This document shows positions 51,852 through 60,322 of a DNA stretch of 64,000 nucleotides, in pieces (the first letter of the stretch is position 1; each line of letters begins with the position of its first letter). The notes under the pieces are model-generated. The model was not told where the DNA came from. It was given only the letters and a program-made list of their open reading frames with translations, and searched no databases. The position numbers and the translations under genes were made by a program. Source of the DNA: Candidatus Thermochlorobacteriaceae bacterium (GTDB lineage Bacteria; Bacteroidota; Chlorobiia; Chlorobiales; Thermochlorobacteraceae); NCBI GenBank assembly GCA_029263855.1, contig JAJUFC010000005.1:124001-188000 (forward strand), given 5' to 3'.

Positions 51852-52634
51852 CTATGGGTTTTGCCTCAAATACTTTCGAATGAGCGAGAGTTTTTTCAAG
51901 TTTCGCATCATAATGTTTCTTTTCCCTTGCTTCAAAGAGGGTTTTCTTCTCGGATTGATTCTCGCGGGCAAATCTTTCAATCCTTTTTTGGTTTCCGATT
52001 GAAGCGTCTCGATGCGGTTTCCCGAAATGCGACGTTCGGCGGCGGACAGAGTTCGTCTTGCGAACTTGCCCGCTCTGTTGATTGACACGCTTTCGTTGAT
52101 GCCGACGGATTCGATTTGATTTGTTTTTTGGTTGATGAAATCGGCGACGTCGGTTTGTCGACTGCTTGCGACGATGGCGAGCGCGGTTTCTTCATCGCTC
52201 ACGTCGAACGTTCCTTCCGTGCCTTTGATTGAAGCGACCGCCGTCGTTGATTTGAAGCGAAACGGCTCGTTGCCGCTCTTTTTGACGGCGAAGGCGATTT
52301 TGCCGAAATCCACTTGCAGTTCGCGTTTGTCGAGTGTCGCGTCGCGCCACTGACCTCGAATTTCGACTTCTGAATTCGCTTCGATTCGAATCACGCTTCC
52401 GTCATCGAAACGAAGCAAACATGAGGAGACTCTGCCCGTGCGCAGTCGGGTTTTGGACGCGAGACTGAATCCCCTTTCCGCCTTTTCCCAGTTGGCGTTC
52501 ACGCCGCCAATTTCCACCATGCCAACGACGCGAAGCACGACGGCGATTCCATCGTCTCCTTCGCCGCGCTCTGATTGCGAGAACGCCTGAACCCCTGAAA
52601 CGACAAGCAATAAGCCTAAGAGCATAACGCGCAT
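51852..52634 (-). CDS. FecR-domain exported protein
   Basis: This is a 260-residue protein with a signal peptide (residues 1-20, ending AFSQ). The FecR-type beta domain follows: VLRVVGMVEI, NWEKAERGFSLASKTRLRTGRVSSCLLRFDDGSVIRIEANSEVEI, and FRFKSTTAVASIKGTEGTFDV. The C-terminal 90 residues are basic and not conserved. Without the anti-sigma N-terminus it is a stand-alone FecR domain, common in Gram-negative envelopes. It converges on the barrel gene with a five-base gap. Confidence 0.85.
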   Translation of the reverse strand: MRVMLLGLLLVVSGVQAFSQSERGEGDDGIAVVLRVVGMVEIGGVNANWEKAERGFSLASKTRLRTGRVSSCLLRFDDGSVIRIEANSEVEIRGQWRDATLDKRELQVDFGKIAFAVKKSGNEPFRFKSTTAVASIKGTEGTFDVSDEETALAIVASSRQTDVADFINQKTNQIESVGINESVSINRAGKFARRTLSAAERRISGNRIETLQSETKKGLKDLPARINPRRKPSLKQGKRNIMMRNLKKLSLIRKYLRQNP

Positions 52635-52790
52635 ATCTGAATGCGAATAGTTTTTTGGTTTGGATTAAATGCCCGATTATGACAATTTACATCATCAAAA
52701 GGCTTAACCCTTCACGGAAAAATATCGGGTTTATCGGATTTATTTCTATTTTCGCTCGCTCTCATTTCAAAATCACAAACCACAACGACA

Positions 52791-53306
52791 ATGAAAACGC
52801 CCTTTTGCGCGCTTACGCTCGCTCTTTTGCTTGGCTCCTGCGGACCGAGCGCCGAACAAACCAAACTTTTGAACGACCTCAAAGCAACGGTCGATCAACT
52901 TGCTTCACAAGACAAGGCTTTTCACGAAACGGAATTTTTAATGGAAAAAACGCATGCCGATATGGAGCAAAAACACAACGACCTTAAAGCCAAAGGCGTT
53001 GAGATACCTGCTCACGACTCCATCATCGCCGTTCATCGAAAACTCGTTAAAGAGCACGAGGCGATGCACGAAGACCACAAGAAAACGATTGCCGATTACC
53101 AAGCCAAAGCGCAATCGTTCGCCAAACAGATGCCTTCGGTAGAAGTTTTGAGGCAAACCTATGCTTCAGCAATGAGCGAATTGGACAACCTCTCAAGAGA
53201 TTATGACAAGATGAAGGCTGACCACGAGCAAATGCGCAAAGACCACGCGCAAATGGAAGCCGACCACGCCGCGCTCTCGACAAAATCCGACAAGAAAAAG
53301 AAGTAG
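52791..53306 (+). CDS. Coiled-coil lipoprotein
   Basis: This is a 171-residue protein with a lipobox LLGSC (Cys17). The rest is nearly all helix, with heptad repeats (about 22-110) and a His/Asp/Lys-rich end (MKADHEQMRKDHAQMEADHAAL) that repeats DHxQMxxD. Probably membrane-anchored in the periplasm and multimeric. No enzyme motif. It precedes holA by eight bases, most likely a shared transcript. Confidence 0.7.
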   Translation: MKTPFCALTLALLLGSCGPSAEQTKLLNDLKATVDQLASQDKAFHETEFLMEKTHADMEQKHNDLKAKGVEIPAHDSIIAVHRKLVKEHEAMHEDHKKTIADYQAKAQSFAKQMPSVEVLRQTYASAMSELDNLSRDYDKMKADHEQMRKDHAQMEADHAALSTKSDKKKK

Positions 53307-53314
53307 CCTTTTCA

Positions 53315-54370
53315 ATGCCAAGAAAAGCCTCGTTCAACGATTTGGTTACTTCAATCAGCAAGGGCAAAATTGAGCCTGTGTATTTTTTTTACGGCAAAGA
53401 AGATTTCCTGATTGAAGAATTGATTGAACTGCTCCGCGCCAAAGTCTTTCGCACAAAAGAAGAAGCACGGGAGAATTTCACGGTGCTTTTTGGCGGCACG
53501 GGCGCGGAGAAATCTATCTCACTTGGCGACATTCTTTCCGCCGCTTCCGCCTACGGAATGTTCGCTGAACAAAAAATGATTGTCGTGCGTGAGTTCGACA
53601 AAGTTCAAAAGCCGAAAAAAGATTTTCAGAAATCCACTTACAACGCCCTCGCCGAGTATCTCAAAAATCCGCTTGAAACCACCGTGCTGGTGCTTTGCGC
53701 AGGCGAACTCGATAAAAAAGACCTTGCCAAAGAGCCGCTCTCACTGTTGGATTCTGTCGGATACGAATTTCCCGCAATGCGCGACATTTCAGGCTTCGCC
53801 GACGATTACGCCAAACGCTTAGGCTGGCGACTGACGCCCGAAGCCTTGCGGCTCTTGGTAATGTATGCGGGTAGTTCCGCTCGCGATATTGGTAACGAAC
53901 TTCAAAAGCTCACGCTTTATGCAGGCAATCGCGAAGACAAAACATTAACGGAAAAAGACATCTCGGAAGTGGTCGGCATTTCGCGCGAGTATAATGTCTT
54001 TGAACTTCAAAAAGCAATATGTAGCCGCGACCTTCGGCAGTCTTCAGGCATTGCACTTAAAATTTTAGAGAAGGAAGAGCCTGTTTCCATCGTCAATACT
54101 TTGACGGTGTTTTTTACGCGGCTTTGGAAGTTGCACTCGCAGGTTCTACAGCGGATGTCGGAGCAAGATGCGGCGAAGGAACTTGGTATGTTCGGCGGAC
54201 AAGCCTACTTTTTGCGCGACTATAAACAATACGCGATGCAATTTACGCCGTCTCAAATTGAACGAGCCTTGACGGCGTTAAGCGATGCTGACCAAACGCT
54301 TAAAGGCATAAAGCCGCCAATTGAGCGTCCGCTCCTAATGCTCAAATTGATTCGCGAAATTTTGTCGTGA
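53315..54370 (+). CDS. holA: DNA polymerase III subunit delta
   Basis: This is a 351-residue protein: IEPVYFFYGKEDFLIEELIELL, then a degenerate AAA+ core (FAEQKMIVVREFDKVQK, VLVLCAGELDKK) and the helical collar (GSSARDIGNELQKLTLYAG, AALTALSDADQTLKG-type end RALTALSDADQTLKGIKPP). It opens the sliding clamp in the clamp loader. Length and motifs are normal. Confidence 0.92.
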   Translation: MPRKASFNDLVTSISKGKIEPVYFFYGKEDFLIEELIELLRAKVFRTKEEARENFTVLFGGTGAEKSISLGDILSAASAYGMFAEQKMIVVREFDKVQKPKKDFQKSTYNALAEYLKNPLETTVLVLCAGELDKKDLAKEPLSLLDSVGYEFPAMRDISGFADDYAKRLGWRLTPEALRLLVMYAGSSARDIGNELQKLTLYAGNREDKTLTEKDISEVVGISREYNVFELQKAICSRDLRQSSGIALKILEKEEPVSIVNTLTVFFTRLWKLHSQVLQRMSEQDAAKELGMFGGQAYFLRDYKQYAMQFTPSQIERALTALSDADQTLKGIKPPIERPLLMLKLIREILS

Positions 54371-54424
54371 ATGTTATTTTGCTTCGCTGTTTCTCTTTGC
54401 GTTTTCATCAAATCAAAATCGCAA

Positions 54425-55297
54425 ATGTCGCTCATTAGCCTTGTCAAACACATTCTTTGCCCCATTGATTTTTCAGAAAAATCGCTTCAAGTTATCGATC
54501 ATGCCTTGCGTCTTTCTGATGTCTTCGGCGCGAGAATTTCAGTGTTGAACGTCGTCGATGATTCTTCGCCTGAATATGCCTCGTATCGTCGCAGTGAAAA
54601 GGATATGCAGATGCTTCGTCGCACGCTTGAACAAGATTCACAGAATCGGATGAAGTTGCATATCGAGCCGCGCTTGCGCAGTTTTCCTGATTCCAAAATG
54701 ATTACACTATTTGGCAAACCATCCGATATGATTGTCAAAGTTGCCAAAGAACAGCGCGCCAATTTGATTATGATGGCAACCCGCTCGCTCGGCTTAACAG
54801 GTCAGTTCATTTTGGGAAGCACCACCTATAAAATTCTTCGAACCGCGCCTTGCCCGCTGATGGTTTTTTCAAAACCCGAAATGAAGTTTCGCGCACTTCG
54901 CATTTTGTTCCCAACCGACTTTTCCGAAATTTCTCAACTCTCGCTTCCCTACCTTTTCAAATTAGCCAACGATTATGGTGCTGATATTCACATTGTTCAT
55001 TATCGCCAGATGCACAACGCCATCTCCAAAGACCCGACGCGCCACCTTGAGCTCATTAAGCGTAGTGCTATCTCGAACCGCATTCCCGCGAATCGTATTT
55101 CTATCAATGACGACATCAAAGGCATCACACCCGGCGCGGCGATTCTCAAATACGCCAAAGAAAACGCGATCGACCTGACGATTCTTTCCGCTCACGGCGC
55201 ATCGGGCTACAAACAATTTTTTCTCGGTGCGACCGCCGTCGAAGTTTCCAGCAAGAGCGAAGTGCCTGTGCTGCTCATTCGCAAAATGGAGTTCTAA
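54425..55297 (+). CDS. Tandem universal stress protein (UspA) domains
   Basis: This is a 290-residue protein from ATG 54425 with two Usp domains. The first starts KHILCPIDFSEKS and has the nucleotide-binding end RSLGLTGQFILGSTTYKIL; the second starts LRILFPTDFSEIS and ends GASGYKQFFLGATAVEVSSKSEVPVLLI. Both keep the G-2x-G-9x-G(S/T) type of ATP motif. It probably acts in stress survival. It follows holA with an overlapping upstream frame, so ATG 54425 is preferred over 54371. Confidence 0.88.
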   Translation: MSLISLVKHILCPIDFSEKSLQVIDHALRLSDVFGARISVLNVVDDSSPEYASYRRSEKDMQMLRRTLEQDSQNRMKLHIEPRLRSFPDSKMITLFGKPSDMIVKVAKEQRANLIMMATRSLGLTGQFILGSTTYKILRTAPCPLMVFSKPEMKFRALRILFPTDFSEISQLSLPYLFKLANDYGADIHIVHYRQMHNAISKDPTRHLELIKRSAISNRIPANRISINDDIKGITPGAAILKYAKENAIDLTILSAHGASGYKQFFLGATAVEVSSKSEVPVLLIRKMEF

Positions 55298-55494
55298 TCC
55301 CTCTTTTCCATGTCGCTTTCTTGCGACAGCATTCCTCATAAGTGTTTGCTTTCTCCGACACCTCCCCAACGCATTTCATTTTTTTGAGCAATTCCGCAAA
55401 GAATGCATTTGGCACGCTTTTGGAATTCAATCTCAGTAGAGTTGTAGCACTTATGCTCGCTCGTTTCTACAAACAATTTAATTTGATAACATCT

Positions 55495-56058
55495 ATGAAA
55501 AACATCTTCACCTCACTTGCGCTTGTTTTGCTTCTCTCGCTTTCAGCCGTCGCACAAGAAGCCTCGTCAGAACAATCATCCGCCTCGAGTAGTAATCTTG
55601 TTTTCTTAAAGTCAGGCGATTTGGTCTTTGGAGGTCGTGTCGCGCTGGGCGGCGTGGCAGGCGCGTCGTTTGGATTTGCCGCAAACGCCGAATATGGCTT
55701 TCAAGACAACATCGGCATCGGCGGCTTCTTTGGTTATTCTGGTTATAAAGAAGATCTTGGTTCTTTTGAAGCGTCTTATACCAACATTCTGATTTTAGGT
55801 TCAGTGAATTATCACCAAGATTTTTTGAAGATTCAAAATCTTGACACTTGGGCGGCGGTCAGTCTGGGCTACAATGTGGCAAGCGCGGAAGCAAAAGTAA
55901 AGCAAGGGAATTCCCCAGTTCCTTCCGTGAGCGCGGGCGGGTTCGTGTGGGGCGTTACGGCGAACCTTCGCTATTACTTCACGCCCAATCTCGCCGTTGC
56001 GGCAAGCGCGGGATATGGACTGGGCTACTTGCAAGTCGGCATCGATTACAAACTCTGA
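55495..56058 (+). CDS. Predicted outer-membrane beta-barrel protein, small
   Basis: This is a 187-residue protein from ATG 55495 with a signal peptide (MKNIFTSLALVLLLSLSAVAQ). The mature protein alternates like an eight-strand barrel (GGRVALGGVAGASFGFAANAEYGF, WGVTANLRYYFTPNLAVAASAGYGLGYLQVGIDYKL). The end has the aromatic/hydrophobic strand of outer-membrane proteins. The upstream frame to 55342 is an artefact of an open reading stretch. A terminator follows. Confidence 0.75.
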   Translation: MKNIFTSLALVLLLSLSAVAQEASSEQSSASSSNLVFLKSGDLVFGGRVALGGVAGASFGFAANAEYGFQDNIGIGGFFGYSGYKEDLGSFEASYTNILILGSVNYHQDFLKIQNLDTWAAVSLGYNVASAEAKVKQGNSPVPSVSAGGFVWGVTANLRYYFTPNLAVAASAGYGLGYLQVGIDYKL

Positions 56059-56104
56059 TTCGTTCTTTTGTTCTTTTCTCGCAAGATTCTTTTATCGTCA
56101 TGCT

Positions 56105-56136
56105 AAGCCGTCTCCAAAAGAGGCGGCTTTTTGTTT
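56105..56136 (+). terminator. Intrinsic terminator after the small barrel gene
   Basis: AGCCGTCTC and GAGGCGGCT form a stem (one G-T pair) with a five-base loop, followed by TTTTGTTTT. Confidence 0.8.
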
Positions 56137-56198
56137 TGGGCGAATTGCATCGTAACTTTCAATCAAATGAACACTTTAACATTTTCAGGAGTAATACT

Positions 56199-57590
56199 AT
56201 GATTGCACCTCAATCAAACAACTTTGTCGCTTCCGATACACTCACAATTTCAACACCTTCAAGAAAAAATCCTTCAAGGAAAAAGCGATGGCTTCTCGTT
56301 CAACCGAAAAGTAAAACCAACTTGATGGTTGATTCGGGAAAGGTCAGCATTCCGCTGAACTTGATGATGGTTGGCACGCTCGCCAAAACGCGATTCGATG
56401 TTGACTTCATCGATGAACGCATCGGCGATAAAGTTCCCGAAGATTTATCGAAGTATGACGTCGTTGCGATTACGGCGAGAACGCTGAACGTTTCGAAAGC
56501 CTACGAAATCGCCGACCGCGCGCGCACGCAAGGGGCGAAGGTGATTTTGGGCGGCACGCACCCCACGATGCTTTTTGAAGAAGCCAAAGAGCATTCGACG
56601 AGCGTCGTTTTTGGCGAGATTGAATCCGTTTGGGATTCGCTTGCCGACGATGTCGAGAACGATGCGATGAAGCCGCAATACAAAGCGGGCGCGTTCAAAT
56701 CGATGACGCAAATGGGCATGCCTGATTTTAACATCGTCTTGAACTCTCCAAACTCAAACAAGTATAGTTTTCGAATTCCGCTTCTTGCCACAAAGGGTTG
56801 CCCTGTCGGTTGCAATTTCTGCACCACACCCACGATTTACGGCAAGTCGTTCCGCACACGCACCAGCGATTTTGTGGTGGAAGAAATCAAGTTTCATCAA
56901 AATCGATTAGGCAAGAAAGACATTCACATTTCGTTTATGGACGATAACATTAGTTTTCGTCCCGCTTTTATGGAAGAGTTGATGCATGCGATGGTTGGTC
57001 TTGGCGCAAAGTGGAACGCGAATATCTCAATGAACTTTCTTGAAAAGCCCGAAGTGCCGAAACTCGCCAAAGAAGCGGGGTGCGAACTCTTGAACGTTGG
57101 ATTTGAATCCGTTACGCCCGAAACGATTAAGTATGTGCATAAAGGCTCAAACCGAATCGGGCGCTACGACGAAGTCGTCGCCAACGTGCATAACGCGGGC
57201 ATTGGCATACAAGGATATTTCATTTTTGGATTCGATACCGACACGCGCAATAGTTTTCAAGGCACTTACGATTTCATTATGCGCAACCGCATCGAGTTCC
57301 CCGTTTTCACGATTGCCACGCCGTTTCCAGGCACGCCTTGGTTCGAAGAAATGAAACCGCGCATCGAGCATTTTAATTGGGATAAATACGACACCTTCCA
57401 CTACATGTATAAGCCAATGAAAATGGAGCGCGACGAGTTTTTAGAGAACTTCATCAAAATTCAGCGCGAGATTTACTCGTGGAAGAACATTTGGCATCGC
57501 TTGCATGGCAAACCGTTCAACTGGATTTGGATGGTGAATGTGGCGATGCACTACTTCACGCGACGGCTCACCCCGAAGATGCTGATGTAA
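56199..57590 (+). CDS. B12-binding-domain radical SAM enzyme
   Basis: This is a 463-residue protein from ATG 56199, with AGGAG ten bases before the start, one of the few clear Shine-Dalgarno sites here. Residues 30-180 are a Rossmann-like cobalamin-binding domain without the DxHxxG motif (FDVDFIDERIGDKVPEDLSKYDVVAI, GGTHPTML). Residues 200-400 are a radical SAM barrel with the cluster motif KGCPVGCNFC (CxxxCxxC) and GFESVTPETIKYVHKG. The C-terminal part has MYKPMKMERDEFLEN. This build is shared by enzymes of hopanoid, bacteriochlorophyll and lipid modification; the substrate is unknown. It lies beside, and converges on, the ferredoxin and desaturase genes. Confidence 0.9.
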   Translation: MIAPQSNNFVASDTLTISTPSRKNPSRKKRWLLVQPKSKTNLMVDSGKVSIPLNLMMVGTLAKTRFDVDFIDERIGDKVPEDLSKYDVVAITARTLNVSKAYEIADRARTQGAKVILGGTHPTMLFEEAKEHSTSVVFGEIESVWDSLADDVENDAMKPQYKAGAFKSMTQMGMPDFNIVLNSPNSNKYSFRIPLLATKGCPVGCNFCTTPTIYGKSFRTRTSDFVVEEIKFHQNRLGKKDIHISFMDDNISFRPAFMEELMHAMVGLGAKWNANISMNFLEKPEVPKLAKEAGCELLNVGFESVTPETIKYVHKGSNRIGRYDEVVANVHNAGIGIQGYFIFGFDTDTRNSFQGTYDFIMRNRIEFPVFTIATPFPGTPWFEEMKPRIEHFNWDKYDTFHYMYKPMKMERDEFLENFIKIQREIYSWKNIWHRLHGKPFNWIWMVNVAMHYFTRRLTPKMLM

Positions 57591-57905
57591 TCAAGCCTCT
57601 ACAAGAATCGTTACGTCGCTTGTTGGAGAACATTGGCAGGCTAATCGTTCATTTTCTTTGAGGAGGTTTTGGGCGCGGAAGTTTTTTTCTTCGCGGGTCA
57701 AGCGGGAGAGCGATTCTGCGCCTTCCAATATCACAACGCGGCAAGTCGTGCAAAGCCCCATTCCGCCGCATGCGCCGCCGATTCTTATTCCTTCGTCAAG
57801 CGCGATGCTTTGCAGGCTTTCGCCATCTAAAACGCTTTCTTTTTCGATAATGCGCGTTGATGACGATGCGTCAGAGACAGAGAAGAGAATGGTAATCTTC
57901 GGCAT
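57591..57905 (-). CDS. 2Fe-2S ferredoxin
   Basis: This is a 104-residue protein with the plant/adrenodoxin-type cluster motif CGGMGLCTTC (C-x5-C-x2-C) and a fourth Cys in RLACQC. It transfers single electrons. It lies 26 bases after the acyl-ACP desaturase gene on the same strand, so it is the likely electron donor for that enzyme. It might also serve the adjacent radical SAM protein, though those usually use flavodoxin or 4Fe ferredoxin. Confidence 0.9.
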   Translation of the reverse strand: MPKITILFSVSDASSSTRIIEKESVLDGESLQSIALDEGIRIGGACGGMGLCTTCRVVILEGAESLSRLTREEKNFRAQNLLKENERLACQCSPTSDVTILVEA

Positions 57906-57931
57906 ATCCGCTATGCTCGTTCATATCTGCA

Positions 57932-58888
57932 TCACATCGCTAACTCGCGATTGAAAATCACGTCGAAACTAAACGACTTTGCTTTCAAGCGGCGTTCAAA
58001 ATGTTGAATCACTTTTTCCAATCGCGATGGAATCGCCATGATTTTTTCTTGCGCCTTGCTTCCGATTTCGTTCAATCCCGTCAGGGCTTCCACTTTCCAA
58101 TGTGCGATGAGTTGCTCAACGATGATTTTGTAATCGTTCATCGAGTATCCGCCCGAGCGCGTAATGACTTCGGCATATTCGGCGAAATTTTTAATCGACA
58201 CGCCGGGCATATCAATCGACGGAAGCACCTCGCTTGCCGCTTCAAGAGCGGCGTTGGCGTCGCGCTTCAAGATTTCTTTGAAAACGGTCATGTAGAAGAC
58301 GAAGTGCCGCGCTTCTTCGGTGGCAATGCGTTTGAGAATAGTTGATATGGTCGGTTCGTTTTCGCCGATGAGTTTTGCGGTGGCTTCGTGCGAAATTTGC
58401 GTGGCGCGCTCTTGCGCGGAAGTATAGACGAAAGTTTTATATGGATTGCCCGTCCAACTTGGCGTAAAGCCTTTTTGGATGTAGTCGAATTGCGCTTGTT
58501 CCAACGCTCTGAAATCCAAGATGTTTGCGTCGCGACAGTAATCGCGAATGACATTTCCGTGTCGGTCTTCTTCCGCCGTCCAAAGGAAATTCCACTTCGT
58601 CCAAAAACTATCTGTTCCGAATGCTTGCGCTAAAAGGCGATGGAAGTGCGGCAATCCTTCTTCGGTCATTAAGTTCAGCGCGAGCGAGACGCGGGCGTTG
58701 TCAGGAATTGATTTTGCTCTTTCGCGCAAGGCTTGCAGTTCAGTTGTATCTCCGCTGTTGCTATATGGCAAGAGGTCAGAGGAAAACCAAAGCACACGTT
58801 TTTCTTCGTGAGAGGCAATTAACGATTCAACAATGGGTTCTAATTCAGAGAGAACTTCGATTTGAGAAGCAACAGAGACAGTTGGCAT
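57932..58888 (-). CDS. Acyl-ACP desaturase (soluble, ferritin-like di-iron)
   Basis: This is a 318-residue protein of the stearoyl-ACP desaturase type. Two ExxH-type di-iron motifs are seen: TAEEDRHGNVIRDY (EEDRH) and IATEEARHFVFY (EEARH), with the Glu ligands in the upstream helices. It inserts a double bond in acyl-ACP using O2 and two electrons from ferredoxin, so it implies aerobic growth at least some of the time. Upstream is a TATATTTG element at 58916-58923. Confidence 0.93.
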   Translation of the reverse strand: MPTVSVASQIEVLSELEPIVESLIASHEEKRVLWFSSDLLPYSNSGDTTELQALRERAKSIPDNARVSLALNLMTEEGLPHFHRLLAQAFGTDSFWTKWNFLWTAEEDRHGNVIRDYCRDANILDFRALEQAQFDYIQKGFTPSWTGNPYKTFVYTSAQERATQISHEATAKLIGENEPTISTILKRIATEEARHFVFYMTVFKEILKRDANAALEAASEVLPSIDMPGVSIKNFAEYAEVITRSGGYSMNDYKIIVEQLIAHWKVEALTGLNEIGSKAQEKIMAIPSRLEKVIQHFERRLKAKSFSFDVIFNRELAM

Positions 58889-58915
58889 ATTTTACTTGAA
58901 AATTAGTTAAGCCTG

Positions 58916-58923
58916 CAAATATA
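58916..58923 (-). promoter_or_regulatory. -7 element TATATTTG for the desaturase-ferredoxin operon
   Basis: This is an exact TAnnTTTG match on the minus strand, 28 bases before ATG 58888. Confidence 0.45.
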
Positions 58924-58986
58924 GCACTTAATTTCCGCTTTCTCTCTTTTCTTTTCGTGAAGCCCTCTCTGAACACTGCTTGCGGC

Positions 58987-59766
58987 TTATGCGCCAGAAG
59001 ATTGCACGAAGTGCACCATGTTGAGAAACTTGAAAATCATTTTCGTAACATCTTCGCGATACATCACCACATAGTCTCCCCTATCAACGACCGACAAGCC
59101 CTCATGTTTTCGCTGTTCGTATTCGGCTTTACTAATACAGGTTTTGAAAACGGTGGCTTTGCCCGTGAAGATGAGCCATTTGAGGTAACCGTGAGTTTTG
59201 AGGTAATACTCGCTGATGCGCACTTTTTGGACGTCGGGCGACGTGTCGCGCTCGTGTCCAACACGACTAACAGCGGCTTCGCTCATTCGCTTTCGCGCTT
59301 CGGCAGCGTTGATTTCAATGACGACCACAATGGCGTAGATGTTGTTGCGTTTCAAAAATTTTTGAAAATGCTTTACGTGCTCAACCGTGCGCGGATAACC
59401 AACAACGACGAACGGGCGCGTGTAGTAATCGTCATGCGTTGAATAATGTTGGTAGAATTCCTCTAATGCCCAATCTGCAATTTTGACTCTCAAATCGTCG
59501 GGCAAATAGACACCGTTCTTCAAGCAGTATTGAATCGTCGCCGCTTCAATTTCATTTTCAGGCTTGTATTTGGAAACCCATTCCGAAAAAGAAAATCGCG
59601 GAAGGTTTAACTCCTCACCCATGGCTTTGGCTTGGGTGTGTCGACCTGCGTAAGTCATGCCTTCAATGACAATGCATGTATTGGCATCGGGCGGAAGATT
59701 TTTGAACTCTTCTGCCGTGAGAATGTTTGGCAGGTCTAATTCGGTGAGCACATTGCTGTAAATCAT
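58987..59766 (-). CDS. Adenylate-kinase-like protein with an altered P-loop
   Basis: This is a 259-residue protein aligning in pattern to adenylate kinase: CIVIEGMTYAGRHTQAKAM sits where kinases have GAPGAGKGTQA, LPRFSFSEW matches the AMP-site ISTGD block, and VVVGYPRTVEHVKHF matches LDGFPRT. The P-loop Lys is Arg and the next residue His; the Asp before GFPRT is Val. These changes make a normal kinase activity doubtful, so it may be a pseudokinase or use another nucleotide. The C-terminal 100 residues are longer and unlike the normal LID. No operon partner. Confidence 0.65.
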   Translation of the reverse strand: MIYSNVLTELDLPNILTAEEFKNLPPDANTCIVIEGMTYAGRHTQAKAMGEELNLPRFSFSEWVSKYKPENEIEAATIQYCLKNGVYLPDDLRVKIADWALEEFYQHYSTHDDYYTRPFVVVGYPRTVEHVKHFQKFLKRNNIYAIVVVIEINAAEARKRMSEAAVSRVGHERDTSPDVQKVRISEYYLKTHGYLKWLIFTGKATVFKTCISKAEYEQRKHEGLSVVDRGDYVVMYREDVTKMIFKFLNMVHFVQSSGA

Positions 59767-59914
59767 TTTTAGATTGTCTAATGGTTAATGGAAACCTATA
59801 TTGTTGATGCGTGCATTGAAAATACGCACGGTTCTGACTTATCGCCAATTCAATGCTCGCACAAAGTTTTTATTTTCACGTTGTTTTCTCAACATCAAAT
59901 CAATACCACTGTTT

Positions 59915-60295
59915 ATGACACGCATTCTGTTTTTGCTCTTTGTTGCTTTTTCACTTTCAGCGTGCAATGCGCAAGAAAAAAAATCTGCGCTTCCGCCATT
60001 AGATGAAGTTACCAAGAGTGCGATTGCACAAGATTCAAAAGCGAAAGAACTTTACGAGAAAGTCGAGCAAGCCGCTTCGTCGGGCGAAAAGGTGAGCCTC
60101 ATTGCGGCATATTTGAATTTTGGAAATTACATGATGTTTGAATCATCAGTGCCACCTCGTCAGAAGTATCGCCCAGCGCTCAAAGCCTACAATGCCGTCT
60201 TAGCACTGCAACCCGATAACCCCGAAGCGGCGAAAAACAAGAAGACAATTGAAGACATCTACACGCAAATGGGCTTGCCGATTCCGAAAGATTGA
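59915..60295 (+). CDS. Small lipoprotein with TPR-like helices
   Basis: This is a 126-residue protein from ATG 59915 with a lipobox LSAC (Cys17). The mature protein has helical pairs (AKELYEKVEQAASSGEKVSLIAAYLNFGNYMMF, YRPALKAYNAVLALQPDNPEAAKNKKTIEDIY) of the TPR kind. It is likely a periplasmic anchor or scaffold. No partner is evident; the divergent gene is the kinase-like protein. Confidence 0.7.
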   Translation: MTRILFLLFVAFSLSACNAQEKKSALPPLDEVTKSAIAQDSKAKELYEKVEQAASSGEKVSLIAAYLNFGNYMMFESSVPPRQKYRPALKAYNAVLALQPDNPEAAKNKKTIEDIYTQMGLPIPKD

Positions 60296-60322
60296 GCATC
60301 TGCACATTGACCAATATGCACA

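Noticed and set aside
55848-56198. Long upstream extension of the radical SAM gene
   Set aside because: It overlaps the barrel gene and a terminator; a Shine-Dalgarno site supports ATG 56199.
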